Source of the DNA: Humulus lupulus | Taxonomy: Eukaryota > Streptophyta > Magnoliopsida > Rosales > Cannabaceae | Length of the DNA stretch: 64,000 nt | Assembly (NCBI RefSeq): GCF_963169125.1 | Contig: NC_084798.1 | Location: forward strand, 200,875,481 to 200,939,480 | Direction: 5' to 3' | Shown here: one piece after another, positions 46,073 to 58,534 of the stretch | How the letters are laid out: the number at the start of each line of letters is the position of its first letter | How positions within the stretch are numbered: position 1 is the first letter of the stretch | Made by a program: the position numbers and the translations under genes | Notes under the pieces: generated by a model | What the model was told of the DNA's origin: nothing | The model's input: only the letters and a program-made list of their open reading frames with translations | The model's database searches: none

Positions 46073-47250
46073 CTAACCCCTAAGGCGTTCCTTTAGCTTA
46101 TTCCTTAGGGCTTCTATCTTAACTAAATCATACACAATCCCATCACTTCCCATAACGTAACCTTGAATATCCTCTGGAGAAATCAGAACACATCCCTTCC
46201 GGAACCTTACCTGCAATCCTCGCTTCCTCAGCCTCGGTAGTATCAGCGAGAATGTTACTCGTGTTCCATTCCTCTCCGGGAGTAATCCAAAACATTCTTG
46301 ATCTATCCAAATACGACTTGTCCACACCATTTTTGTACTCTATACTTGTTGAATTTACGTGGGCTGCTGAAGCATTGGTCAATTCAAGAGCCATTACTGA
46401 TAATCCATCACATCATACTTGGCGAGAGGTAATTCATGGAATGTCTCTTTCCTTGATCATCAGCTGGTAATAACCAGATCGAGAGTCAATTCTTGAGATC
46501 ACTGTCCTACCTTGCAACAAGTCAAATGAATCATCCATCCTTGCAATGGATACCTATTCTTGGCAATTACTTTATTTGGCTATGCATATGCGGTACACAT
46601 TCTTGAAGATTTGGCCTCCTTCTTTACAAATAGTGTTGACATGTCCCATGGTAAAATGCTTTGTCTGATCAATCCTCAACTCAAATAACTTCTTCGACTG
46701 AACCTGTAATTATTTCTACTCAACTAGTGCCATTCTTCATGATGTCTCTGGTGCCGGTTCTATCCATGCCTTAATCTTGTATCACACTCAATTCCTTGAC
46801 ACGACAATGATCCCAGTAAATCCTTGTAAACCCATCTGAAACCTCAATGGATGATCCAGTTTTCATCTGGTCTAACTGATATAACCCTAGTGGTACCTAC
46901 CAAAGTAGCTAGGCAGCTTGTGAATGCAACCGTGTCCTTCCCTTTTGAACTCAAAAGTCATCATCCTTTCTTACAGTCCATGGTTATCCCTTATTTGGCA
47001 AACTAATCCATACTCAGGATCATATCAAAATCCTCATATAACCAACTTAATCAATTATTACTACTAACTTTCTACCAGTAATACTCTAGCCCATCTCCTG
47101 GAAATTACCAATTCCCCCTAGAGACACTAAAATCTTAAGTCCCATAGCATCCTAATCATATAGTATGTACCACATATATATGTCTCTACTAAGAAATACG
47201 TAGTACTAGACTCAATCAACATAATATAAAAGAACGAGAACTAGAAAGCC
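46073..47250 (-). pseudogene. Decayed RT and protease, element 4
   Basis: RT words read in several frames: SRIDSRSGYYQLMIKERDIP (about 46440-46500), then LPRLRKRGLQVRF and VMGSDGIVYDLVKIEAL (46073-46330). The protease tail ISRRWARVLLVES (about 47080-47120) matches VSRRWARVLPVEI in element 5. Stops and shifts throughout. Confidence 0.6.
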
Positions 47251-48780
47251 AACCTGTTGCCTCTGAGGGACTAGCCTCGAGCTGTGACTGCATCAAGGTG
47301 GACACTCGAGCAATCCCCACTCCTTGGTTCTCCATTCTCTAATCTCAGGAAATCATTCTTAAAGTGCCCAACTATTCCACATAGAAAACATGCCTTCACT
47401 CAACATTCTCCTAGATGGCGTCTCCTGCACCTTGAGCAAACTGGATAACTTCTCCAACCTTGTTGCTGCCCTGGCGACCCTGAATACTATGACCCCCCCC
47501 CCCCCCCTAAATCAGGATCAGGAGTAGTAGAATTGTCATGGGTCTTTCTTTTTTGGTTACTATTGCCTTCGCCCCTTCCTGATCTCGCAAATGGAGGTAC
47601 CACTTAGGGCTAAGCATCGGGCGGTTTTTTCATATTATTAAATCAAGAATTCAGTTTTCAGTCCAGATTGGTGCGATCCAAAAACCGACCGACCAAACCA
47701 ATTAAAGAAAAAAACCGACTGTTTTGGACCGTGGTTTGGTCGGTTAAATCGACCAAACCGATGTTCATTTTTTTTTTTAAATTTCCATAATTTTTGAGAA
47801 AGTAATAGTTAAAAAAACTATAAAATTTGGATTGTTGGAATCCATTTTTGTGCTTTTTCAAAACATAAAAACATAGAACATAGTTACATTCATAAATTTA
47901 AAAGTTTGAAAACATAATTAAAAGTCCATAAGCATAACATAACCTACGTATATTTATAATTTCAGTCGATTTCGGTTCAAACCGGTCGATCCACACGAAT
48001 TTTTCAAACTGACCGAATAGTGGCGGTTTACGCCGTTAATGGTTTTTTCGGTGTTTGGTTTAATTAGTTTTTGTTTTTTCGGTGTTCGGAAGGTCGGTGT
48101 ACTCAGTTTTTTCAGTTTTTCAAATTTTATGCTCAGCCCTAGTACCACTGTCTGAGCTTCCTGCCCTATGACACTCCCACTTCATATTTCATCTCATGCA
48201 TCCTTTATAGCAAGGGCCCTCCCTACCGCCTGAGTGTAGGTAAAAGTCTCATGTACTAGAGCAATCCCAACTCTCTGGGCGACCCCAGAGTTCAATCCTC
48301 GAATGAAACGTTCGTTCCAGGCCACATCTGTTGGTACCAAATCAAAAGAGAATTTGGCCAACCCATCAAATTCATTAGCATATTCTCTCACCGTCTTACT
48401 ACCCTCAACCAAGTTCATAAACTGGTCTTCACAATTCGAACTGTGTCACAATAGTACCTCTCATTGAACAATTGCCTAAATTCTTCCCAACCCATCATGA
48501 AAACATTCCTGGTCTAGGATACAACTTCCCACCACGTTTGGGCATCCTCCCACAACATGTACGTGGCATAAGCCACTTTATCATTGCCTACTACTCCCAT
48601 ATAGCCAAGGATGGAGATAATCATGCCCATCAACTGTTCATCTTTGAACGGATCCAGGCCTTGTTGGAAAACTAGAGGGTAATGCTTCTGGAATCTTTCA
48701 TACAGTAGCTCCCATCTATTCCCACCCTCAGGTTGAAACGAAATTGGTGTCATTGCTGTCAAAACATACGGAGCAGCATT
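47251..48780 (-). pseudogene. gag of element 4, split by a hAT MITE
   Basis: Capsid pieces at 48514-48762 (RWELLYERFQKHYPLVF..., DAQTWWEVVS) and 48194-48418 (KTVREYANEFDGLAKFSFDL). The zinc region reads CSRCRRRHLGEC and CFLCGIVGHFKND (47360-47450). A 14-base C run (47494-47507) lies in the linker. The MITE 47605-48141 separates capsid from zinc region. Confidence 0.7.
47605..48141. mobile_element. hAT-type MITE, 537 bp
   Basis: Terminal inverted repeats TAGGGCTAAGCAT / ATGCTCAGCCCTA match at 12 of 13 positions. A perfect 8-bp duplication GTACCACT lies at 47597-47604 and 48142-48149. The interior has repeated ACCGACC/GGTCGGT words and no coding. The 8-bp duplication fits the hAT superfamily. 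Confidence 0.88.
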
Positions 48781-49314
48781 CCTTGACAGAACCCTCTATC
48801 TCAACCACTTAATCTCCTCCTCCTGATGTTGCTGTCTTGCTTGCATGCCAATAAACATCCGCTGCCATTTCCAGGGGAAGATAGAGGGTTCTGGCCCTGA
48901 CTATCATCTACAACCCCGATATTAACCATGCCTGGTCCAATTGACTGCCTTGGATACGTAAATTCTAAATTTGTCTGTAGTCAATGACTTAACCTAGCAG
49001 GCATGATAATCATATCCAGAACTATTTTACGAGCATGGCCAAATAACACAATAACTACATAGAATATGCATACTAAGACATGAGTCTATAATGTTCATGC
49101 ATCAATTATTAAGCCTTACTCCCACAAAATACATTTATATACGTCATGTTCTCATTTCCAGCATGTAGATAATTCACTTAGATTCAATTAAAAATTAAAC
49201 ACATAGTCATGTTATTAGATACCAAACCGTGAGTCAAGCTTATCTTTAGCTGCGAGTATACATCGCCAAAAAATCTTCAAGAACCCTTAACCCTAGACCA
49301 CTCTGAAACTAAGT
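48781..49314 (-). other. Leader and decayed primer site of element 4
   Basis: No gene. CTCTGAAACTA (49301-49311) is a decayed form of the initiator-Met tRNA end seen intact in element 5, three bases from the LTR start. Confidence 0.55.
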
Positions 49315-50876
49315 TGTAATGCTCTGGTTAGCCAACACTTTCTGTTTAAACTAGTGTTTAACTCGCTAAGTGAGTCATTTGGACTTAAATGTGTAATTGA
49401 AGACTAAATCAAGATTGGGTTTTAAAAAGTTTGGTCAACGAAGTAATTATTTTTCATTAAAAATATTAAGTTTATACACGGGATCTCAAAAAGTGGTTAC
49501 ATACTGATAAGAGACAAATAAAATACAAATTAGGCGTCCTAAGTGGCAAAACGAAGTTCAACCCTAGTTCCTCCCAAGCTATCCAGTTGTGGCGATAAAT
49601 TAGGTTGTATATGTACACACCACCCCTGAAGCTCTCCAACTCATGGTTGGTCGAGCTTACCCTTGCCTTTACCTGCACCACATAGCACTCGTGAGCCAAG
49701 GCTCAACAAGAAAACTTAAATCAACAGATACAAATGAGCAACAATATACAATCAGTAAACTTAAATTGATAAGTTCAATAAGCAATAGGACATAAGCAAT
49801 AATCTTAGCAGTAATAATCTGTTCATTCAAACACATAATCCAATCTCAACAATCAATACAGTTAGTTAAGTGCAATTGAAACTTTTGTTTATTTAAGTGA
49901 CGTTCAGGCCAGGCGCCTTTAGGTCAAGTCCTCTCGTCTTATGGCCAATCCTCGCACGCTTAGGCCGAGCTGCGTTTTGCATGCTTACTGTCGGCCTCGA
50001 CGACCTTAGGTCAAGCCTTCAGAATAGATATAGTCAAATATATATTGCACAACACACAATCACATGCAACATATACATGCATGCCTAAGTGAATAATCAC
50101 ATTTATAACCACAGTTATATCCAATTACAGGGGATTAGGCCTTGATTACAACCAAGGTGCAATTTTCTTACCTCGAGTCCCGAACTAAAAGTATAAGGCG
50201 ATCCTGTGCACAATCCCTAATCCCAAGCCTTAGCAGTATAACCTAGTCACAATGAAATAACGATAATCATCAAGACCTAAACCAATTAAAAGCTTTGAAA
50301 CAACATACTAGCCTCCAAGACCTCGAATTCTATCAAATCGGTTAGTAGAATATTTCCTAAGACCATAGGTTTAAGTTCCTGAGCTTAAAAACCCTATTTG
50401 GAAAAAATTCTCTATTTGAGCTGCGACGCTCCTTAGAGGCGTCGTGATCCTCTACAAATAAGAGAGCATACTTAGGCATTTCCCTGGACAAGCATCGCGG
50501 CACAAACTACCCAGCGCTGTGGTGCTAAGGCGGTTAAGCAAACCCCCTAGGCCTCTGAGTTCATGTGGTTCACGAGGCTCCAAGAACAGTGCCACGACGC
50601 GACCCCACAAACCCAAAATTTCCATAACTTTTTATGCATTTTCTTCGAACCAAAACCTCTAAAAACAATATTTCAACCTATTTCAATCATCAAAACAATA
50701 CCAACAACTCAGATAAACAACAATTAACAACCCATAGCCTCTAAGACACTCTAAAACCAACAATTCTTAACTTAATAACCAAAAACTTATCTCCTAAAAA
50801 ACACTACAGAAAAGCTACAAAAATAGATTTTACCTCTGAATTCCTCAGTGAAAAAATTCGAATCCCTTAGCTGTAG
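49315..50876 (-). repeat. 5' LTR of element 4, left segment
   Basis: The plus strand starts TGTAATGCTCTGG. A G+C island with words 21-22 bp apart lies at 50423-50600. It is interrupted by element 5 after TGTAG. Confidence 0.8.
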
Positions 50877-51174
50877 TGTAATACCCTACTACCCTAGAGC
50901 CGTTGCCATGTGATTTTAAAATGTGCCATTATCTCACTAGTCGAGGTTTTAGACCATAAAGTGTGATTAAATTAAAGTGAAGACTCTTTTGATGAAACTG
51001 TAATAAATAAGGTTTGGACATTCATTAAAGATTATAAAAGTGTTACATTGGGATCCCAAAACATTGTTTAAAACATAATTACAACTCAAAAGTTATTATA
51101 TAATCTACCTAGGCAACACAATCAGTTGTTTGCATAGTGTTACTCACTACCACGCCAGCCATGGCGGCCAAAGA
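50877..51174 (-). repeat. 3' LTR of element 5, outer segment
   Basis: Matches 56307-56600. It is interrupted by a copia-type LTR at 51175 and resumes at 53065. Confidence 0.85.
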
Positions 51175-53064
51175 TGTTGGTTTTTATTGATCAAATCAGA
51201 GATTACACGCAGCAGAACAACAATCAAATTGTTAGATTAATCCCATAAGATTTCTAAATCTACTTCTTCACATGCATATATATATTGAATCAAGGACATG
51301 AACAGAAAAATGACCTCAGGTCCTTCCTTGCTGCTATCTTTTCGTAGGGCTAAATCCTCGAGATCTCACACCAAGATCTTCCAAAATGTTCTCAGGCACA
51401 CTAAGAATGAGTGTGGGCTCGCTATACAAATAATAGGCAATAAACTATTTATCAAATGTTCTCAACACATGAAATCTGATAAAGTTTTGGACCTAGGTTT
51501 TGTGAAGAACAATGACATTTGTTTATGTCACTGTTCTCTTTCTCTGAGAGAGATTCCTAGATATTTTTCTATCCTTGAAAAGTTACGTTCTGTGAAAAAC
51601 TAATATCCTATATTTAATATATCCTATATATTAAAATATTTGTTATTTTAAACAAATTCAAAATAACTGATCAGTTATCATATTTTTGTTTAAATAATAA
51701 TATTTTAATCATATAAAAATATCTCATTATTTATTTAATATTTAAATAACTAAAATTGTGGAATCAAGAGACTGAGTACACTCTCTTATGCGTGTAGCAC
51801 AGTGCCTGTGCACTGTGCCACATGTGTACCACATGCCTGTGATGGCATGTGATTTTTCCCAATTTTTATTATTATTTAAATACCAAAAATCCCAAAAATA
51901 AATTAATTCAAAATTAATTATATTTTTGTTAAATCAAATAATTAATTAATTACACATAATTAAGCAATAATTATGTTTGATACATAGAAAAATATTTTAC
52001 TTATCACATAAGTCCTTTTTTGCCCATTTTTGTATTTACCTTTGTCAGTGTTTGTTTGAGCCATTTCGGGGACCATGGACCTTTAAAATTAAGCTCAAAT
52101 AAATTGAAACTAAATAATTAAACTCTTTAATTATAATAGTTAATTTATTAATTCTGATATTACTCCACTATAAATTCAGAATTGCACTCTTTATGTTATA
52201 GATATACTTTTTACAGAAATCTTTTTCTTAAGTCGTCCATTGATATACCATCTTACAATAGTTCAACCCTCTAATTAATTAGTTCATAAATTAGAATGGA
52301 AGAATTACCATTTAACCTTTCTAATTTACTTCTTATTCCTTAAGTACCATTAATTTACTAGTGAATAATTAATCTATAATCTAATTATAGATTTGAGCTC
52401 AAAATCATTCAGTTCGAGAATTAACCCTTAAGGGAACTAATATACGATTCGTTAGGAAAGATTAGATTTCGTATTGTTGATACATGTTCCCAGCCATCCA
52501 TGATATTAAATCTCCAAAACAAAAGTCATTAGCCTCATTCTTTGAAGAGACCTTAACGAATGAATCAAAAGATTTAATAAACATGAACAGGAGTTCATGA
52601 CCACTTATGATTTAGGTTGATCTATAAATGATCATCAGTTATGATATGAATTACAAGTCTTTATTATTAAATGGTTTTTGGATAAAGACTTTAATTCATA
52701 TCGGTCCATGTCATATATAATCATATTATATAAAGCACCTTTACCAAGATGTCTTTCCACATCAATAATCCGAATCTAGATTATTTGTATCATTATGATA
52801 CTCAGTAAACTGTACTTACAACTCCAATTAAAGAATTCCATATTTGTTGTTGTTGACTATTTTTATTCATTCATGTGATCTTAATTCTCTCGTACTAATA
52901 CAAGATCACATCCTCAATAATGAATATGGAATTTTTATGATATTTACAAAATTATTCAAACAATAATTTAACAATCTAAATATGACAATAATAATAAACC
53001 ATTGTATTTATTTATTCACAGAAAAACAAATGTCTTTACATGCTTTTAGGACACACTCCTAACA
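51175..53064 (-). repeat. Copia-type solo LTR, 1890 bp
   Basis: The plus strand starts TGTTGGTTTTTATTG and ends GTGTCCTAACA. On the minus strand it begins TGTTAGGAGTGTGTCC, an LTR start I recognise from plant Ty1/copia families. It carries two imperfect palindromes (51799-51816, 51832-51849) and no coding. The uninterrupted target is seen at 56590-56610. GATGT occurs at both edges but overlaps the left terminus. Confidence 0.7.
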
Positions 53065-53420
53065 GATGTACGCACCACTCCATGTCCTCCAACTCATGCT
53101 TGGTCGGCCTTTCCTCTGCCCTTACCTACACCATAGAGCATCCGTGAGCCAAGGTCCAACAAGAAAACTGCACAAACATAGCATATGACAGTTTATTTCA
53201 GTAAGCACATAACTTAAACAGACATAATAGACAATTGACAATAGCGGCCTAAGCTGATCCAGGTGTGTTACCAGGCACTAGGTTCATGGTCTTAACCGAG
53301 CAGGTGAGTACAACACTCTAGATGGCCATGCCACAGCAGCCTACATTTAGCATGTATTGCCATTTCTGGCCCTTGCCGATCCCGACCCTTGCCGATCTCG
53401 GCCTTTGCCAATCCCAACCT
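53065..53420 (-). repeat. 3' LTR of element 5, middle segment ending at a deletion junction
   Basis: Corresponds to about 56610-56970 of the 5' LTR (CCCTTGCCGATCCCGACC words). It then joins directly to the end of RT. Confidence 0.8.
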
Positions 53421-54492
53421 TCAAGCTGTTCTCACATCTATTTGTCCATAAATACTTCATCTTCTTAAATGTCAACTCAGTCAGTGGTGTTACTATAATA
53501 AAGAATCCCTCTACGAATCGTCGATGATACCCTGCTAACCCCAGAAAGCTTCTAACCTCTGGTACACTGCTCAGTCTCAGCCAATCTCTCACTGCCTTTA
53601 TCTTGGTTGGGTCCACCAGAATCCCCTCCTTACTCACAATGTGGCCCATAAATGTTACTTGGGGTAACCAGAATTCACACTCAATGAACTTGGCATAAAG
53701 CCTATGCACCCTCATCCGCTGTAGTAACAAACAAAGATGTTGTTCGTGTTCAGTCTTGGATTGGGAGTACACCAGTATATCATCAATGAGTACGATCACA
53801 AACTTATCCAAGTAATCCCTAAAGACCCTATTCATCAAATCCATGAAGGCTACTAGGGCATTGGTTAACCCAAAAGATATGACCGAGAATTCATAGTGTC
53901 CGTACCTCGTACTAAACGTAGTCTTTGGTATGTCCTCCTCCTTAATCCTCGACTGATGGTAGCCCAATCGAAGGTAAATCTTAGAGAACACCATCTTCAT
54001 TTGTAGTTGATCAAACCAATTGTCGATCTTGGGCAGTGGCTACTTATTCTTAATAGTCAGCTTATTCAGCTCTCGGTAATCAATGCACATTCTTAAGGAC
54101 CCATCCTTCTTCTTGACAAACAGCACTGGAGCACCCCACGGTGAAAAACTGGGTCTTATGAATCCTAAATACAATAATTCCTGCAACTGAATCTTTAGTT
54201 CCTCTAACTCTGCTTGAGCCATTCTATAAGGTGTCCTCGATACTAGTTCTACTCTCGGTACCAATTCTATGACAAATTTGATCTCTCGGTGTGGCAACAA
54301 TCCTGGCAGGTGTGCTAGAAATACATCAGGAAACTCACACACCAGCCTAATCTCACATGGTCCAACTGAAACAATCCTAGAGGTATCCACTTTGTTTGTT
54401 ATGAATCCTACGCAACCTTCTTGCAATAGGTCTCTGGCTTTCAATGCAGAGATCATAGGTACTCGTTGTTCACTCATTGTCCCTACAAACAC
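53421..54492 (-). pseudogene. Reverse transcriptase of element 5
   Basis: N-part at 54040-54492 ([20 protein letters not shown]), an in-frame stop at 54040-54042, then 53347-54000 ([20 protein letters not shown], catalytic [23 protein letters not shown]). The active-site Asp pair is intact. The ORF runs past 53420 into LTR sequence (residues after ENSLK), which is a deletion artefact and not RNase H. Confidence 0.85.
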
Positions 54493-54504
54493 AAAGGGTT
54501 CCTC

Positions 54505-54849
54505 TCATCCCGGCTCAAAAGTTACCATCCTTCGCTTGCAATCTATCGTCACCCCATACTTTGCCAGCCAATCCATCCCCAGAATCATATCAAAATCATC
54601 CATAACCTGTTCAATCAGATCGACAAACAACTCCCTACTATCTATCTCTACTGGTAACACTCTAGCCCACCTCCTAGAGACTACCAGTTCCCTAGTTGGC
54701 AACAAAGTCCGAAGTCCCCTAGCATACAAATCACAAGGTCTACATTGATGGTCTATCACTCTAGTCGATACAAATGAATGAGAATCCCCTGAATCAATCA
54801 GTACAGTAAACGAAGAACCAACACTAGAAATCTGACCTGTCATGACCAA
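54505..54849 (-). pseudogene. Aspartic protease of element 5
   Basis: VLIDSGDSHSFVSTRV gives the Asp-Ser-Gly active site. DFDMILGMDWLAKYGVTIDC is the second conserved block. A stop at 54505-54507 separates it from RT. Processing of Gag-Pol would be its role. Confidence 0.8.
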
Positions 54850-55745
54850 GGGGCTAGCCTAAACCTCGGTCTAGGTCAAGGTGTACACTCTAGTTAGAGT
54901 GAGGCTGTCGCTCTTTTTTTGTTCTTCTTTTCGGGCTTATGGGCAGTCCTTCCTCAAGTGACTTTACACTCCCCTAGATGTCATCGCCTACACCATGGAC
55001 ACTCTGTGAAGTTTCTCTAGTTTTATCCCCCGCCCTGACAGCCACCAAAGGCACCTTGTGCCCTCCTATATGGACTAGAAGGAACAAAAGAATCCGGGGC
55101 CTTTCTTTTCTGCTCACTAGGGCCACTACCTCGGCCAAAACAAGTAAAGGGAGTACCATCCTCCGAGCATCATGCCTTGCGGTGCCTTCTTTTCAGTTCT
55201 GGTCTTCAACACCCTCAGCAGTAAGGGCTTATTTCAACAATTTTAGCATAAGTGGTAGTCCTCGGATCCAGAGTTATCTTAACATCACGGGCTATCATCA
55301 CATTCAACCCCTGTACAAATCAATCTCTCCTTGCCATATTAGCAGGCACCAAGTCCAGTACGAACATAGCCAACCAGTCGAACTTCAAAGCACACTCAGT
55401 TACTATCATCCAATCATGAGTTAGATTAGTGAATTCATCCACCTTTGCAGCTCGAACTGCAACACTATAGTACTTCTCATTAAAAACATCCTTGAATTCA
55501 TCCCAAGTCATAATAGTCACATCTCTCCTTTGAGACACAACTTCCCACCAGATGTGGGTGTCATCTCTCAGCATATAACTTGCACAAGCCACCATCTCAT
55601 TTCCTTCCACCCTCAAAAAATCCAATATGGAAGAAATCATGTTCATCCATTGCTCTGCTCGCAATGGGTCTAGGTCGCCCTCAAAGGTGGGAGGGTGCTG
55701 CTTTCTAAACCTCTCATGCACAGGCTCCCACCTATTCTCCATCAC
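54850..55745 (-). pseudogene. gag of element 5
   Basis: Capsid region at 55320-55745 (WEPVHERFRKQHPPTF, DDTHIWWEVVSQRRD, TWDEFKDVFNEKYY), ending in a stop at 55320. The zinc-knuckle region (54974-55160) is decayed. Confidence 0.8.
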
Positions 55746-56306
55746 AGGCTAGGCTAACACTAGTGCCACAGCCTGTGGGGCCTATAATCCAACATCCCGA
55801 GGAGGAGCCTACTATTTCAGCTCTCGAAGTTCATCTTCAGTTCTCCGAAGTGTGGCTTGCATTTGTGCAAACATCTATTTCCAGTTCTATGGGGAAAGTG
55901 GAGGGTCCTCACCTTGGTTGTTATTTTTGGCCATATTGTCGTGGAATCTAGTTGATCATCGAGGCATAACTTCAATATGCCTGCAATCAATGCGGCTGCA
56001 TATCAGGCACGATAACAACATCTAAAGAAACCACCTCCCAGTCCAACCAATCAAACATAGATAACAAACCAACACAATGCACACACAACATAACCATATA
56101 ACAGTCAAACGGGCCATTCTCTTGCATTATAGCCACATCATGCTCTATACACATCAATCATGCAAACAATGAAATTCAAATAAGAAATTAAACGTATGTT
56201 TCACTTAATACCAACCAACCCTGAGTCGAGCTTGTCTCAAGCAGCAAGTGTACATGTTCGGTCAATCTTTAGGAACCATAAACCTCTGCATGCTCTGATA
56301 CCAAGT
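55746..56306 (-). other. Leader and initiator-Met-tRNA primer site of element 5
   Basis: GCTCTGATACCA (56292-56303) equals the last 12 bases of plant initiator tRNA-Met. Between gag and the primer site I see only non-coding leader. Confidence 0.8.
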
Positions 56307-58534
56307 TATAATCCCCTACTACCTAGAGTTGTTACCATGTGATTTTAAAATGTGCCATTAGCTCACTGATCGATGTTTTAGACAAAAAAGTGTGATTAAA
56401 TTAAAGTGAAGGCTCTTTAGATGAAACTTCAATAGAAAAGGTTTGGACATTCATTAAAGATTATAAATGTGTTACAGTGGGATCTCGAAACATAGTTTAA
56501 AACATAATTACAATTCAAAAGTTATTATATAGCCGACCTAGGAAATAAAATCGGTCGTTTGCATAGTGTTCCTCACAACGACCCCAGCCGTGGCGGCCCG
56601 GTAGGCCAAACATGTACGTACGACTCCATGCCCTCCAACTAATGCTTGGTTATCCTTTCCACTGCCCTTACTGAACCATAGAGCGCTCGTGAGCCAAGGC
56701 CCGGCAAGAAAACTCCACAAACATAGCATATAACATTTTACTTCATTAAGCGCATAACTTAAACAGACATAAAAAACAATTTACAATAGCGACCTAAGAC
56801 GATCTAGATACGTTACCCGGTACCAGGTTCATGATATTAACTGAGTGGGTGAGTACAACACCATAGATGGCCATGCCATAGTGGTCTGCATTCAACATGC
56901 TTATTGTCATTTCTGGCCCTTGTCAATCCAGACCTTTGCTAATCCTGGACTTTGCCGATCCCGACCTTCACCAATCCCAACCTTGGTCGATCAATCACAA
57001 ACACATATACATGAAATAACAATTACAAACACTTATACATAATACTAAACATAGATATTCGGGCCATGCCCTGCTCTACGGGCACAAACAGTTTTCTTAC
57101 CTGAGTCCCGAGCTGACAGTGCAAGGCGATCTCGAGCACGATCCCTAATCTCGAGCCTTAGCAGTAAAACCTATTCACAACGTAATAAAAAATATCCTTC
57201 ACGTTCTAATCTGATTAAACACTTTCAGAAAAATATACTAGCCTTCAGGACCTCGAATTCTACTAAACCAGGTAGTAGGATCCATCTTGAGCCCTTATGT
57301 TTGGGTTCCTGAGCTTAAAAATCTATTTTGTCCATTTCATTAAATTACAGCCGCGGCCCAGCCCTTAGGGTCGTGACGTGCTACAAGTCAAAGAGCCCCA
57401 TTGTTCTCAATTGGGGGACACGGGCCGCGACGCGCCCTAACCTGTGCTGCGGTGCCTGGGCGATTCAGCAAACCCCCTAGGCCTGTTGGGTTCATGCGGG
57501 CCGTGGCGTGAACCCGCGAACCCAAAATTCCCTTACGTTTTCTCGAGCCAATTTCACTAAAATCCACCCTTATTAATACCCCAAACCCAAAATTATGTCT
57601 AGAACACACATCAACAGAACATAATCACTATAATTAACCCCAAAAACTACTCCATACTTTTACCAAAACCCAAAATCAGAACAAGGTTTAAACTTCAAGA
57701 AAACCTTTAAACTATAGTAGAAAATCCACCAAAATATCAGAGTAAAACCTTACCTCAATCTAAGAATTCATCCCTCAGCTGCCTTCAAACTTCCTCTTAG
57801 CTTGATTTCCCCAAGTTCCCAGCCTCAAATCCTCTAGAAATTCAGAAAGAAAAATGAGCAAGTAAGCCTGAAGGAGAGAGAGAGTGAGCCGAATAGAGAG
57901 AGTGTGTAAGGGGCTGAGAGACTAAGTTTCCTTCTATTTTGGTTTTTTCTATAGAGTCCTAATGGGAGAGTCTATCCCTTTCCAAAATACTAGAATTCCC
58001 TTTATCCTATCCTTAGCCTTTTTAGCACCACTAAGGGAAAATTCGTCATTTGCCACATTCCTGCTAATTTCTCGAGTAATCCTATAAATCCTCATATAAT
58101 CTTGGCATACCCAAATAATCACTACATAGATACCCACTACCCAGTAAATCCCGAACACATGCTAAGTTCCCAAAATACCCCTAGGCTCACCTCGAGCCGA
58201 GTATTGGACCCCGTTGTGACTATTCTGCTAATCTGGTCCTTAGGACCGCCTCGGACAACACATGTCAAATATATCCCCACAATACTGTGGTCTCAAGCAT
58301 AACACACATAATTATATTTATGCTCTCAACGGGCCAAAATTGCAAACATGTCCTTATTAACTAGAATGGGCCCACATGCACATTTAATACACCTAACACA
58401 TGCATATATATATATTAATATAATAATAAACATACATCAAGATTAATCACGTAATAATTCAATTAAATAATTTATTGCCCTCCCTGCACACAAATCAAGG
58501 CCGTAAGACTTATTTATAAATTTAGGACGTTACA
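56307..58534 (-). repeat. 5' LTR of element 5 (2228 bp)
   Basis: Starts TATAATCCCC (TG decayed) and ends GGACGTTACA. A G+C island has CCGCGGCC at 57351 and CGTGACGT at 57372 (21 bp), and CCGCGACG at 57425 and CTGCGGTG at 57447 (22 bp). A GA-rich tract is at 57870-57905. Confidence 0.85.

Larger units (their letters stand above)
50877..58534 (-). mobile_element. Tekay-like chromovirus (element 5), internally deleted
   Basis: LTR starts at 50877 (TGTAATACCC) and 56307, right end GGACGTTACA at 58534. It is flanked by tgtag (50872-50876) and tgtac (58535-58539), a duplication with one change. It retains gag, protease and RT. RNase H, integrase, chromodomain and the inner half of the 3' LTR are missing across a junction near 53420. 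Confidence 0.85.

Noticed and set aside
47658..48148. Small minus-strand ORFs (47658-47861, 47954-48148)
   Set aside because: Inside the hAT MITE and without any domain.
53347..53420. Last 25 residues of the element 5 RT ORF (Gly/Arg/Lys-rich)
   Set aside because: Translated LTR sequence beyond a deletion junction, not RNase H.
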